A stretch of 64,000 nucleotides of DNA from Patiria pectinifera (GCA_029964075.1 CM057150.1:5495717-5559716), one strand, 5' to 3'; counted from the first letter of the stretch, positions 40,701 to 52,627 are shown. Translations and numbers: made by a program. Notes: a model not told the origin generated them from the letters alone.

Positions 40701-41758
40701 GCCGTGTTGATGGATTGTTGAATCAGAGTACGGACATCTTGATCGGCTTTTATCAGCTCTTCAGCCTTATCGTTTAAGAAACCAAGTTTTTTATCGATGG
40801 TGGAAAACATATCTTGGGCAAGTTCAGGGTTCTCATCCTGTGGAAGCGGCACTAACAGGAACTTGGATGCCGGGAGTGGAATTCCATTTTCTTGCAGTGT
40901 TTGGCTGCGATAGTCACTGCGACGAGAGATGCCCTCAAGAACAGCTCTCAAGTGTTCCTCTATTTTGTTCTCCTCAACCGAGGCTTGCTCCTTCACTTCC
41001 TGCTCAGCCAGTGATGCAGAACGAATCAACTCAGAATCCATTTCTCGAATTTCAGTTTCGGAGTTTTGAAGGTGCAACATTTGATGTTCCAGCTCTTGTA
41101 TTAGCGTTTTAACCGTTTGCCTCAAGCGAGGTGCAGCGTCATCAATCGTAGTGAACTGGTGTGTGCGGTGCTCCACCACCGTGCAATCTCTGCAGATCAA
41201 TTCTTTGCAGGTCTCGCAGAAGAATCTCTTTTTCTCTCCCTGATGTTTTTGGCAGAGGGGCTCCACTTTTCGTTTTCTCTGGAGATCGGCCACACCCGTC
41301 CGCAGTACATCAAGTGCCAGCACCTCGTGGTTGGCTGTAGCGGCAATTCGTTGGTGGCCAGCTCTGCACTGCTTGCAGAGTAAGAAAGGACAATCCATGC
41401 ATCTCGACTGCGCCTCACGCTGGTCCTCGCAAAGCTCGCACAGAAACTTCACACCTCTCGTTTGCGCCAATTTCTCCTTCAGGCCCAAATCCTCAACGAT
41501 CGCCTTCAGATGGAAGTTGGTCTTGAGCCCTGTGACACCGTCAGACAGCAGCTTAGAATCTCGTCGGCAGACGGGACAAGGAATCACGTACGAAGCTTGG
41601 AGTGTTTTCTGGTACGTCAGAAGACACTTCTCACAGAAGCTGTGAAGACAATTGAGAATCTTTGGTGTCTGGTATCTCTCATGACAGATGCCGCACTCCA
41701 AGTGATCTCGGCTGATCTCACCCAATACGGTGGCCACTGATTCACCACCTGCAGTCAT
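37763..41758 (-). CDS. TRIM gene 2 (unit B)
   Basis: Exons 41758-40102 and 38472-37763 join in phase 1 (TTCAG|GTAAAT to TTATCAG|GAAGAG) into 788 residues. The upstream in-frame GTG is not taken as start because the ATG at 41758 aligns with that of gene 1. RING cysteines run C22 to C64 and both B-boxes are complete. The coiled coil is of the type in genes 1 and 3, unlike its block partner gene 4. The linker before the propeller has a unique stretch with VPTRQAQASRSGYYRHQYNQ. The last third (PGPGIWNPYC, VHVHQYN, LRLFVMRQL) is of B type. Likely an E3 ligase; ligand or substrate unknown. Confidence 0.9.
38517..38834. mobile_element. Harbinger-like MITE, copy 4, beside a TRIM splice acceptor
   Basis: GGCC ends flanked by TAA at 38514-38516 and 38835-38837. 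It lies in the intron of gene 2 about 45 bp from the acceptor of its second exon. The other three genes lack it there. Confidence 0.82.
39095..39245 (+). repeat. SINE-like segment in the gene 2 intron
   Basis: GTGGTCTCGTGGTCTGGTGC, then ATGGATAATTCTGCAGG, then GAGCAAGGCACTTTGTC and CAGGAGTAAATGGG. The orthologous segment is in the gene 3 intron at 49340-49485 but not in genes 1 or 4. Confidence 0.6.
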
Positions 41759-42285
41759 CTTCACAATGAAAACCTATTAAAATTAAATGAAAAAAATTCC
41801 TTTCATTTAAGTCTTTGATCACCCATTGTGCATACTCAATGTTACGATCTTTCAAATGTTGTGGTTACACAACGAAACAAGCAAAAACAGTCTTTCCCCA
41901 ACAGTCCATAACTGTTTGATCAGCATCGTATTTGACACATGTTGTTTACCGTAAACAGCCTTAATGACACGTCGATCGTTACTGTCTCGGAGGGCAAGCC
42001 CGTGCCAACTTTGTACCTGGGTTTATATGTTGACTCGCTGGCTGACTGTCTGGTCTGTGACCAGTTTCTCTAGCATTGCCTAGTCATATAGAGAGCTTAA
42101 ATGGCGTCACATTTTACCAACACATGTTTCCGCAAGATATAAAAACGTAGTTCAGTTCAAAATATACAATGCACTTTACCTTTTCTGCCGGCTAAGAATT
42201 ACTGCTATAAACGTTGGTCCACAACACCAGATAGTTATTTGTTCTCTCAAACACTAGACCCACGCCTACACTGTGAAACTCATAT
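41759..42285 (-). other. 5' UTR exon and 5' intron of TRIM gene 2
   Basis: Coding exon starts at 41773 after TTTTAATAG. The donor GAAAAG|GTAAAGTGC ends a non-coding exon at 42180, giving a 406-bp intron. Confidence 0.65.
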
Positions 42286-42310
42286 TAATACATTGAACTA
42301 CGACGGGGCA

Positions 42311-42322
42311 GTATTTATAGTT
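42311..42322 (-). promoter_or_regulatory. TATA box of TRIM gene 2
   Basis: Minus strand AACTATAAATACTGCC. This is the best TATA match of the four genes, and the neighbouring GCAGTA and GTGTAAAA are shared. Confidence 0.6.
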
Positions 42323-42482
42323 TTTACACTAAGTACCGCCTTTGTATTTTCACAATGATGTGATCCGAAGGGCGTCGTCTAGCCCATTGGCCAAAGTCTG
42401 GGTTTCGCTTTCGTATGTGCATGTAGACATGACGATGTGAGTTAACGCACTCGGATCGCATAGATACACACATAGGTACACC

Positions 42483-42510
42483 CATTGATCTCCATTAATG
42501 GAGATCAATG
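42483..42510. repeat. Perfect 28-bp palindrome
   Basis: CATTGATCTCCATT is followed directly by its exact reverse complement. It lies about 165 bp above the TATA box of gene 2 and is absent from the other units. Confidence 0.85.
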
Positions 42511-42518
42511 CTCGACCC

Positions 42519-42548
42519 AAGGCATTTGGCAGAGGGCGCACGCACTGT
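42519..42548. promoter_or_regulatory. Conserved upstream block of TRIM gene 2 (CTCF-like core)
   Basis: GGCATTTGGCAGAGGGCGCA, followed by CGCACTGTTG, as in genes 1 and 3. Confidence 0.4.
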
Positions 42549-42840
42549 TGAATGTACATGCCCCATGACTGACGATATCACGCCGCAGGTCAGGAAATAG
42601 ACCCAAAATGATTTCCTACGCTGGCCAAATAACAATTGGAATGCCCTCAAATTCTCTGGTGTTGGAACATTTTGTGTGCCATGAACGAGGGCTGCAAAAA
42701 GGAAGGGTGGAAGGTCTGAGCAGGATTGCTAGTTTGTAAGGATGAAATTATTGCCCTAAATGAGATCTACATGTGTATTTTGCAATTGAGCGTCACTGTG
42801 GTGTTGGCATCATTTTTCAAAATGGCGATATAGCTTCAAG

Positions 42841-43797
42841 CCACCGGGGGGGACGTGGGGGGGGGGGGCGACCCCCATGAAACCTTGTCGACCCCCCCCC
42901 CCCCAGTCGCCCCCACTTAGATTTTGAGTTTCTAAAAAAATTATCACTGATCTACATGACGCCATGAGCGTCAATCCTGGGAGGGGGGACAGGGGACATG
43001 TCCCCCCCCCCCCACTTTTTGAAGGGTGGGGACACAATATTAAATGTCCCCTTCCCCAGATTTTTGAAGGGTGGGGGACACAATATCAAATGTCCCCCCC
43101 CCCAGATTTTTGAACTCGTGTCTCATTTACAGGGCCCTATTATGTACTACCATGTATCTTTTGCTTAGAAAATATCGGTTAAAGTGGTCAGAAATTGCCT
43201 CAGATAGCACCACAGAGCATTTAGAATCCAAAAATTGTCGGGGCCCTTAAGCGGGCCCCGAACCCTACGCCTATAGCTCAGAATTCTGGTAGCTGATTCA
43301 ATGACTCCAACCTCGAAAACAATGTTCAAAAAATTGTCTAATGCCTTTAGCTGAGAAAACCTCGAAAATTATGTTTAAATTATTTTCTTTTGTGCTAAGA
43401 TAATTATTGGTTAAAGTGGTAAGAAATTGCCTCAGATCACAACACAGAGCATCGAGAATCCAATTTTTTTCGGGGCCCCCGAACCCCACGCCTATAGCTC
43501 AGAATACCGATAGCTGATTCAATGACTCCAACCTCGAAAACGATGTTCAAATAAATATATTAGTTAAAGCATGGAGGAAAGTGGTAAGAAACTGCTTCGG
43601 ATCACACCACAGAACATCTAGAATCAATTTTTTTTTTCGGGGCCCCGAACCCCACGCCGCGCTCGCATCAGTTCTGATCAAGGTATGTCCGCCCCCCCCC
43701 CACTTTTGAGAAGCGATTGACGCCCCTGCATGACGCCCCCATGAAATGTTCCAGCCCCCCAGCGCCCCCCACTGAACAATTCCTGGCTACGCCACTG
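42841..43797. mobile_element. hAT-like element with 8-bp target duplication
   Basis: GCTTCAAG flanks both ends (42833-42840, 43798-43805). The right end reads, inverted, CAGTGGCGTAGCCAGGAATT, a typical hAT terminus; the left end is decayed. Inside are G/C runs and three tandem copies of a block with AGAAATTGCCTCAGAT and GGGGCCCCGAACCC (about 43180-43660). Confidence 0.8.
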
Positions 43798-44057
43798 GCT
43801 TCAAGACTACTTTTAGAGGTGATCATCTTTGGGCGGACATTTCACATTTTCTCCCAAAAGTCATCAGATAAGCCCAAACAAACAATAAAACTGAAAACGC
43901 AAGATGATGAAATGAGCTTTAATTGTATGTGTATCTTAAACAACATGGAGAGTTGTGAGTATTTTCTTCCTGATATGACAGGATGTTATGTTTATCAGTA
44001 TCACTGGGGTCTATGGCAGTTTTTTGTTAAGTGGCCTGCATTCAGGGCTAAGCTAGA

Positions 44058-44280
44058 GGGGGAGTGTGGCCCAGTGGTTAGGGTTCGTGACTCATGAGTC
44101 AGAGGGTCAGGAGTTCGGATCCAGCTGCTGGTCATACCTTGGGCAAGCCACATTATCCCCACTTGCCTCTCTCCACCCAGGAGTATTCACTGACATTAGC
44201 TGGGGAGTAACCTGCGATGGACTGGCATCCCATCCAGGGGGGAGTAGAAATATTCTCAGTCGTTTCATTTCAAGCTACTG
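44058..44280 (+). repeat. tRNA-derived SINE
   Basis: GTGTGGCCCAGTGGTTAGGG (A-box region), GGAGTTCGGATCCAGCTG (B-box-like), then GGGCAAGCCACATTATCC, CTCTCCACCCAGGAG and GATGGACTGGCATCCCATCC. Full-length type. Confidence 0.75.
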
Positions 44281-44422
44281 AAACCGTTAAAACGCTGGTC
44301 TGAAGATGCACATTGGCTCGTGATAGACTTTACTATTCAGGACTACTGTTTGTTCTGACAACATGAATATTTAAGACTGGAATAAAACAAGAAATCATAG
44401 CAAAAATTCCAACCATTTAATG

Positions 44423-44840
44423 TTTAATTAACTTGTTATGTAATTATACATTGGAGTACTTTTGTACAAAACTCCCATGCTTTTGTAGTATACAAAGCAA
44501 ACTAATACCATTGTTTGTGTGTATTCATGAAAAAGCAATTAAAACTGCCTGGTATTTTGCGATGTCAGTCATGAATTTCGGTCTAACACCGATTTTTTTA
44601 AACGCCTAGTTCTCAACAAAATCAACAAACAATACCTAGCTAGCTCAAATGACAATACCTAGTTAAGTTAGCAATTAATAACTAGTTTTATAATAACTAA
44701 CAGCTAGCTTTATAACAATTAATAGCTAGCTTTGTAACCATAGCTTTATAGGTAAATGATAGCAGTATTCGAGTACTTGCAATTTATTGCTTTTACCATG
44801 ATCTCTCTGTTAATTTATCATTTTACACCTACGAATATCG
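44423..44840. repeat. Truncated start of a TRIM unit, left of the block junction
   Basis: Starts TTTAATTAACTTGTTATG like the other unit starts, then drifts into CTAGCTAG-rich sequence (44635-44740). Homology to unit A resumes abruptly at 44841. Confidence 0.65.
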
Positions 44841-45451
44841 TGATTATAGTGCGCATGCGCAGGTATACCGCCCCTAGAGGGGTAACAAGCATTTTGATGG
44901 ACATTTTGAAAAAAGGGTGATAGCACCCAAAAAGCTGCCACCGCTGCAATGCTATCACATATTTTCCAACTATGGAGGTGTACACCTTGCCAAAAATCGC
45001 TTTGACGATTATTCCCCTCATTTGATACCGGTGGCCAAAATCTTGGACCGAGGCTGATGGCCTATAAGTGAAATTTAGTAAGAATGACGTTTTGTGACTT
45101 TCAATAATTACATGCGTTTTGGTTATTGATTTGAAATTAAACACTACAATAACATTACTTGAAGAAGGGTCGACTGACCACTTTTTATGATTTATAATGC
45201 GACATACCATTATATACAATGTTGAAATCATTTTTGTACAGAAACTAATACAGCCACTAATTTCCAACGGACCCAAAATAAAGTAAAAAGAACAAGAATA
45301 CAAACCAAAAGTTGGTTTGAGTTACAAATATGGATACATGGACACCAATTATCTATCGAACACTAATCCTACATGTGTTGTAAATGATGATTGTTAACAA
45401 CGCATACAAAGAAAGTTGTAAATTCAGTTATTGTTGGAAGTTTTTGATTAA

Positions 45452-45966
45452 AGGGAATGTACAACATTTGCTTTTGCTGCAATTTTCAGAAATACATGGA
45501 TTTGGAGGTTTAGTATGTTATAGCAAATATTGTTAAACTGACTTGTTTCAGGTTTTGGGCTTGTAGATGCTGGAAAAACCAAGAAAACTAATCATGTTCT
45601 TGTAGTCTGGTTCCCTGACTCCACTTAAGATGAAACAGAGCAATTTACAGACTTTTGGGAATTGTAAATTCAGAGAATCGGTCTAGCTTGCTTGTACCCC
45701 TTCGCAGGTGTGTAATCTATTGCAAAGAAGATGCGGAATAACTAAATATAAAAAACAGGAGCATTTTTTGAAAAAAGCCAGTTTTCTCCAACGCTGGTGG
45801 GCCGACCAGCGTTGGAAAAATACAGGTTTTCTTGAAAATGTCAGCACACCAGGAGCCACGATTTTACAGGATGCTTCAGACTGTCATTCCTTAACAATCC
45901 AGTAAGGTATTTCGTGATAATTTGATCATTTCATTTTTTGATGTTTGCAAATGTTGTATCTTCCCT
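45452..45966. mobile_element. piggyBac-like element present only in unit A'
   Basis: Ends AGGGAATGTACAACATTTGC and its near inverse, flanked by TTAA (45448-45451, 45967-45970). Unit A shows the unoccupied site near 27888 (GAATAAGTTTGAGG). Confidence 0.82.
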
Positions 45967-46257
45967 TTAAGTTTGAGAGCAACATCTACAATTAATGTAA
46001 AAGTTTACGTCCGTTATATCAATTAAAACAATACTTACAAAGTTAACTATCAATCGTATTATGGTGACAACTACTTTCTAAAGCTACTTATTGAGAATAA
46101 AAAAAAACCGTTTCTCTTTTTTTCCCAACAATGAGCAACAATACCAAGTGTTACAATTGGAAACAACGTATTCGTGTCATACAGGATGAGTAAAAAAAAC
46201 AAAAACAAAAAAAACCGAAACCCAAATGTTGGGACCATTGTTTTAGTGAAGTACTAC

Positions 46258-46630
46258 ATGTAGCACTTTCAAAATCTAGGATATGAAAGTCTAATTCATT
46301 AGCTTTCTTTTAGTACAAACAATATTCAAATCACCCTTGTGCTTTTCAAGTTACGGAATTTTAAACACAACCACCGTTTTGAGGTTCTGTTAACGGATCA
46401 CAAAAAAAGTTTAGTGTTCTTTCAGCAAAACGAAAACAAATCACAAAGGATGTGTGTGAATTGTTTTCGTTTTGCTGAAAGAACGCACACCTTTTGTGTG
46501 ATCCGTGGACAGAACCTTAAAACGGTGGTTGTGTTTAAAATTCCGTAACTTGAAAAGTACATGAGTGATTTGAATGATTCTTGTACTTAAAGAAAGCTTA
46601 TGGAATGGCCTTTAATATCTTAGATTTTCA
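46258..46630. repeat. Long hairpin downstream of TRIM gene 3
   Basis: Copy of the hairpin at 28190-28555, with the arm sequence TTTTCAAGTTACGGAATTTT and its inverse. Confidence 0.75.
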
Positions 46631-47913
46631 AATTGCTACATGCAGAACTTCAATCAAACAATAGTCCCGACATTTGGGCTTCGTTTTTTTTTACTCGCCC
46701 TGTATAAATCGGCGTGTGTTAAGATGAATGGTGCAATGGACATTAAGTTAACAGTACAGAAGTATGGCTGTCGCCTCACATCTCTGTACCGTTCAAATAG
46801 TAAACGGGGTGGAGGGTCCAAAGTCATGTGCAGTTTGTTCTGTGCAGCTTATAGCAACACATTGTCAATGCACAGTTTGGGATTCTGTACTTCGCTCGTT
46901 TTTACGCGCTTATCAATTTGTTTGTTTGTTTTTGTGGTTTTTTTTTAAACCAATCGATAGGCCTAACGCCTTTTATTTCACAAACGACAGCGTGAAATGA
47001 CAGGATTAGTGTAAAACTAAAATGCGCATGAATAAATGATGATATAAAAATTGGTTTTTAGACGAATAGTTATGAAGTACAAATCATTTATCGGAACCAA
47101 CAATAAAATGGGACTTCATGAAAGTCATCACTTCAAAAATATCTTTTCCGCCTCCACGAAAAAAAGTTTGAATTTGTAGGCTAAATTTTGTTTTAAATTA
47201 TGAATGCCAAAATATTTGCAGCAGTTCAAATTTAAGCGTCTTGAAAAAAGAACAAACATATGGACTGGAGACCCATCATCGTGATTTGACGACAGGCAAC
47301 TGCCTCTTAAATCTAACATGTCATTGGTTGCTACGTACTGAGAATTTCCTGCATTCCGATTGGCCAAGTCCACAAAAAACGCATATATGCAACATAGCGC
47401 GTCAATTCTCATGGGCCTGACACGGTGCAGCTCTCAGGTTAGCAAGACGAAGGAAGACAGTATGTCATTTAATTTTCTGCACAGTTTGTGATGGTTTGGT
47501 GCAACTACAATGTAGCTTTATAAATTTATGGCGCTTTATAAATTTCGTTTGATTGATTGATTGATTCAGCACTACGTACATACACATCTAGGCTAACACA
47601 GCTTCAATTCTTTGGGGAAATTATTATAGACATCCATCTCGCGATCTCTGACAACACAAAGTAGTTATTAATAACTGATGATTTCAGTATAAGGGTTTAC
47701 ACGTACTGGCCTGTAGTCTTTTCTCCAGGTAATAGACCTGATGCGTTGCAGCCATCTCAGAGGGCAATGCCTTTGTTTTGCTGGGATATGCACGAGTGAA
47801 CCTTTTGTGCATTGTTAGTAAATTAAAGTAACAAAAGCTGCCCTCTAATCCCACTCTGAAACGGTTGACTATGCTGCATACATAATGTAATAGTATTTGC
47901 TCTTTGCACGCTT

Positions 47914-48060
47914 CCGCCGTCAGCATAATTATGCAGAGCCTCGATCGGGCAACTATTTAGCCGGTTCAGTGATTCCCATGTATAAACGGGAATCACTAAA
48001 CCGGCTATATTTATTGTGTAAAGTTTGCCAGATCGAGGCTCTGCATGCTGATGGCGGGGC
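47914..48060. repeat. Hairpin in the probable 3' UTR of TRIM gene 3
   Basis: Same element and place as 29845-29990. One arm differs by AAACGG for AAAAGG at the loop. Confidence 0.7.
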
Positions 48061-48396
48061 GTTAAAAAAGGGAATCCAGTCAAACGTGCACCCAGATGAT
48101 CTTACATGTATAGCAGGGTGAAAGTTTGAATGGTTTCCAGTCAAATCTAACCATGTGTTTGAAGATGGCCGATATGCATCAGGTCAATTTTATAATTTGT
48201 CCATGACGCCTTTTGTGCTCAAGCTCCATAACTCCAGGTCCGAACGCTGGATCGAGTCTCTTGCTCAAGATGTGTTAATGTGATATTAAAGTCAGTGTTT
48301 AGTCTGTTTTGATTTTACTATGTGTGTGTCCAGTGACTCCAGTTGATTCTAGACGAAGTAGCAACGAGAGACTGAGCTGAGGACTTGGAAGTTGCA

Positions 48397-51300
48397 TTAC
48401 AAATGAATGATTCTACTACTGACGTATAACAAAAGCCTCAACTTGTGCTTATTAGCTATCACCAGCATCCCGTCTCCTGTAACTGCTGTGCCTTTGACTG
48501 GTCCCTCAGCTTCAAGCACTGAACACCCAACGAAGCGGCCAGCTTGGTTGTACTGATGAATGTGCAACCGTTTCTGTGCAGAGCTGACCGACAGAACCAC
48601 ATAGATGTAGTCCGTGCCGTCGCTACAAAGGCCGAGGCAGTTTGGTTTCTCATCCTCCTCCGGAGAGCAGTCGACGGTAGGGTCAATGGACAGGAACGAC
48701 TGGAACTTGTTCCCCTCAATCTTCAGGCCTTGCACGCTAGCCGGGCTCCTTGCACCGATAAGTACGCGCTCCTCCCCAAAAGAAGCCATGAAATCAGGCT
48801 TGATTTGGACGGACTGTCTAAGAATCACGGAACCATTGGAGCATTCAAGGACTATGACATCGTGATGAATTCTGCCTTGGCAGCCAGCTACAAGTTTGTC
48901 CTTTCCGAAGCTCGAAGCAGCAGCAATGTATTGCCCTTGTATCAAGTAAATGGGGGATATCACGGTGTTTTGTGGCGCAGAGTCCGCAGACCATTTGGTT
49001 CCAAACAAAGCAATACATGTACCCGGTGAGGTTTCTTCTTTTAAGACTGCTACAAAAGATCCATTCCGAAGATATGCTACGTGGCGCACACACCATGTTC
49101 CTGATAAAAGAAAGAAAAACGGAGAAAAAAAATTACCCGATAAAATTCAATTCTTAAAAGCATTCCAGACTATCATTTGTTCTATGTACATGTACTACAT
49201 GAACAAGCGTTACGAATTAAACAGAACATGCAGAAAACGATTTAAATCTGAAATCATTTGAATAAAAAAATTCTTCTTTTCAGTGCTTTTTATTTTCAAA
49301 ATTCAAATCCAAGGGATTCATGTTCATTTATAACTTTAATGTGGCCTTGTGGTCTGGTGCATTCACTGAACTCGTGATCATGGATAATTCTGCAGGGTTG
49401 GGTGCGAGTCCAGGCTAAGTTTGTGATGCGTGTGTCCTTTAGCAAGGCATTTTTGTGACTCATTGCTTCTCTTCACCCAGGAGTAGTATCTCTTAAATAA
49501 AGACCTATAGCATGTTAACAAGATAAGGGTTACTGATCTTCACGGTCAACAATACAACAAAAGATTTTTGTTTACTTACCTGGATCCAAGATGAATGTTT
49601 TGCCGGGGATGTGAGTTTTCGTGCCGTCTCCAGCTATTTCAAGATTATAATACATCCACACGAGTTTGGAGAGGTCTTTGAAGATGAATTTGACTCAGCA
49701 TATTCCTCTGATTAAATGGAGTTTTGATTAAGGCCGATAGTAATGGTTATGGTGTTGGATTTTAATGCTATCCCACTATTAAATATGAAAATAGAAACTC
49801 AAAAATTCTGGTTGCGATAGGTATTGGGTCAGGTCTGCAAATGATATGTGATTTCACTGAACTAACAGAGTATGAATATATTCCTCAAACGTCATTATAA
49901 GCATGTCTTTTTGAATTCAAAATTATAAAGAGTGCAATTTTCGCAAACTGCACTTAAATATAAAAAAAATAAATAAGAATCACATTTTGTCATCGGGGTT
50001 GATCAGAAAATTAAATTACATTTCTGTTTCATTTCATGATGAAACATTCATTGCTCAGATAAAAACTATATGTATATCAACCGTATTTGATTAAGTGCAA
50101 ATTGTTGAGTTTTAGCTGATTTTCTAAAAACTTTTTTTATTTTTTATTTACCTGAAGGCGCCTTATGCTCCCTTGTACGCTTCCCAGATGTATTGTACAC
50201 AACAACAGCCTCCGCATGATCCCCACCTCCGATCAGTACTTCGTCTTCGCCAAATGCAGAGATGCTCGTTATGGTGACTGCGGTATCTTCCTTCACTTCA
50301 TAATTCTCGTACCGTTTCTGTTGATGTTGATGGGAATAACCCCATTGCTGTTGAGGAGCATTGATCTCACGGACACGTGCAGTGGTCTTAGTATAGTAAG
50401 GCTCTATTTCACTCGCTGATGTCCAAGTTGCACCGACTACCACTTCACCTAGCATGGTATCGCTAGTTCCCTTGAAGGCAATCGTCTGGTAACCACTGGG
50501 AATCTTAGGCGGGCTTTGCTCAAGAAGTAACCGGATGTCGCCGTCAATGATCGACTGAAGACTGAGGAAGTCAGCGTCGGAGGCAGATGTCACCAGGTCC
50601 TTGGCAATTTCCAAAGCATGGCGTATGCGCTCTATCTTGGAACTTACGACCTTCAAGCATGATTGCTTCTCAGCGAGTATGTCTTTTATCTGTGACAGAA
50701 GGCCTTTCTTCCTGTCCGCGACCTTAGATTTACCATCCTTGGCGTCTTCTCTAGCCGTGTTGATGGATTGTTGAATCAGAATACGGACATCTTGATCGGC
50801 TTTTATCAGCTCTTCAGCCTTATCGTTTAAGAAACCAAGTTTTTTATCGATGGTGGAAAACATATCTTGGGCAAGTTCAGGGTTCTCATCCTGTGGAAGC
50901 GGCACTAACACGAACTTGGATGCCGGGAGTGGAATTCCATTTTCTTGCAGTGTTTGGCTGCGATAGTCACTGCGACGAGAGATGCCCTCAAGAACAGCTC
51001 TCAAGTGTTCCTCTATTTTGTTCTCCTCAGCCGAGGCTTGCTCCTTCACTTTCTGCTCAGCCAGTGATGCAGAACGAATCAACTCAGAATCCATTGCTCT
51101 AATTTCAGGTTCGGAGTTTTGAAGGTGCAACATTTGATGTTCCAGCTCTTGTATCAGCGTTTTAACCTTTTGCCTCAAGCGAGGTGCAGCATCATCAATC
51201 GTAGTGAACTGGTGCGTGCGGTGCTCCACCACCGTGCAATCTCTACAGATCAATTCTTTGCAGGTCTCGCAGAAGAATCTCTTTTTCTCTCCCTGATGTT

Positions 51301-51811
51301 TTTGGCAGAGGGGCTCCACTTTTCTTTTTCTCTGGAGATCGGCCACTCCTGTCCGCAGTGCATCAAGAGCCAGCACCTCGTGGTTGGCTGTGGCAGCAAT
51401 TCGCTGGTGGCCAGCTTGGCACTGCTTGCAGAGTAAGAAAGGACAGTCCATGCATCTCGACTGCGCCTCACGCTGGTCCTCGCAAAGCTCGCACAGAATC
51501 TTCACACCTCCCTTTTGTGTCAGTTTCTCCTTCAGGGCGAAATCCTCTACGATCTCCTTCAGATGGAAGTTAGTCTTGAGCCCAGTGACACCGTCAGACG
51601 GCAACTGAGAGTCTCGTCGGCAGACGGGACAAGGAATTACAGACGTATCTTGGAGTGTTTTCTGGTACGTCAGAAGACACTTCTCACAGAAGCTGTGAAG
51701 ACAATTGAGAATCTTTGGTGTCTGGTATCTCTCATGACAGATGCCACACTCCAAGTGATCTCGGCTGATCTCACCCAAAACTGAAGCCACTGATTCACCA
51801 CCTGCAGCCAT
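48397..51811 (-). CDS. TRIM gene 3 (unit A')
   Basis: Exons 51811-50152 and 49100-48397 join in phase 1 (CTTCAG|GTAAAT to TTATCAG|GAACAT) into 787 residues. Domain order and zinc ligands match gene 1 with a 3-residue offset. The region of about 80-105 (KEIVEDFALKEKLTQKGGVK) and the C-terminal end (LLLYVSSRIIHL) are of A type. The first part of exon 2 (APQNTV, QYIAAASSFGKD) resembles gene 2 instead. The pre-propeller linker is unique (ARVREINAPQQQWGYSHQHQ). Confidence 0.9.
49340..49485 (+). repeat. SINE-like segment in the gene 3 intron
   Basis: Matches 39095-39245 in sequence and intron position (GTGGTCTGGTGCATT, CATGGATAATTCTGCAGG). Confidence 0.6.
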
Positions 51812-52320
51812 CTTCACAATGAAAACCTATTAAAATGAAATGAAAAACCTTTCCTTTGAGTTTTTGATAACCTCTTAATATTATGTGTTAGGACCTTTCA
51901 GAAACAAGTCTTTCCCCAACAGGCCAGCTGTTTTATCACCATCGCATTTGGCACACATTTTGTTTACCGTGAACAACCATAATAACATGTTGTTACTGGT
52001 CTCGGAGGGCACACCGTGTCGTCTTTGTACATGGGTTAACATGTTGACTCACTAACTGGCTGACTGTCACTTGAGATTTGACTAGACTATGATCAGCTTC
52101 TCTCGCCTTGCTTAGTCTTAGAAAGATTGGCTTCAGATTTTACCAACAAAACTTTGCGAAAGATATAAAAACATACCGGTAGTTAAGTTCAGAATATCAA
52201 TTCATGCGCTGTACCTTTCCTTGAAAAAGTATGCAGAAATAATGGTAGTCCGCAGCACCAAACACGTCATTGTTCTCGCACCATCACCAGGCCTAGATCT
52301 ATACGTACAGTGTGAAACTC
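51812..52320 (-). other. 5' UTR exon and 5' intron of TRIM gene 3
   Basis: Coding exon starts at 51826. The donor GGAAAG|GTACAGCGC ends a non-coding exon at 52215. Confidence 0.65.
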
Positions 52321-52338
52321 TCAATTCAACTACGGCAG

Positions 52339-52351
52339 TAGTTATATTTCT
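52339..52351 (-). promoter_or_regulatory. TATA-like element of TRIM gene 3
   Basis: Minus strand AGAAATATAACTACTGCC, identical to gene 1. Confidence 0.5.
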
Positions 52352-52514
52352 ACACTTAGATGCCGTTGCACTAGTTACTATCACATATTGATAACCTCTG
52401 ATCCGAAGGGCGTTGAGTCTAATTGATGGCCAAAGTCTGGACGAACTTCCAAGTTGGTCTGTGCACATAACGCACTTTAGTGCGCATCGCACACGTACAC
52501 GCCCGCCCTACCCC

Positions 52515-52541
52515 AGGCATTCGGCAGAGGGCGCACGCACT
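52515..52541. promoter_or_regulatory. Conserved upstream block of TRIM gene 3 (CTCF-like core)
   Basis: Same sequence as upstream of gene 1, GGCATTCGGCAGAGGGCGCA. Confidence 0.4.
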
Positions 52542-52627
52542 GTTGTGCACAACTTAACCGACGACACAATTTGCAGTCCAGAAATAGGTCCAATCTTGCC
52601 TACGCCGGCCAACTCACGATTTGCACG

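Noticed and set aside
41759..41764. GTG start giving MKM at the N-terminus of TRIM gene 2 (and likewise 3 and 4)
   Set aside because: GTG is not a normal nuclear start. The ATG at 41758 aligns with the only ATG of gene 1.
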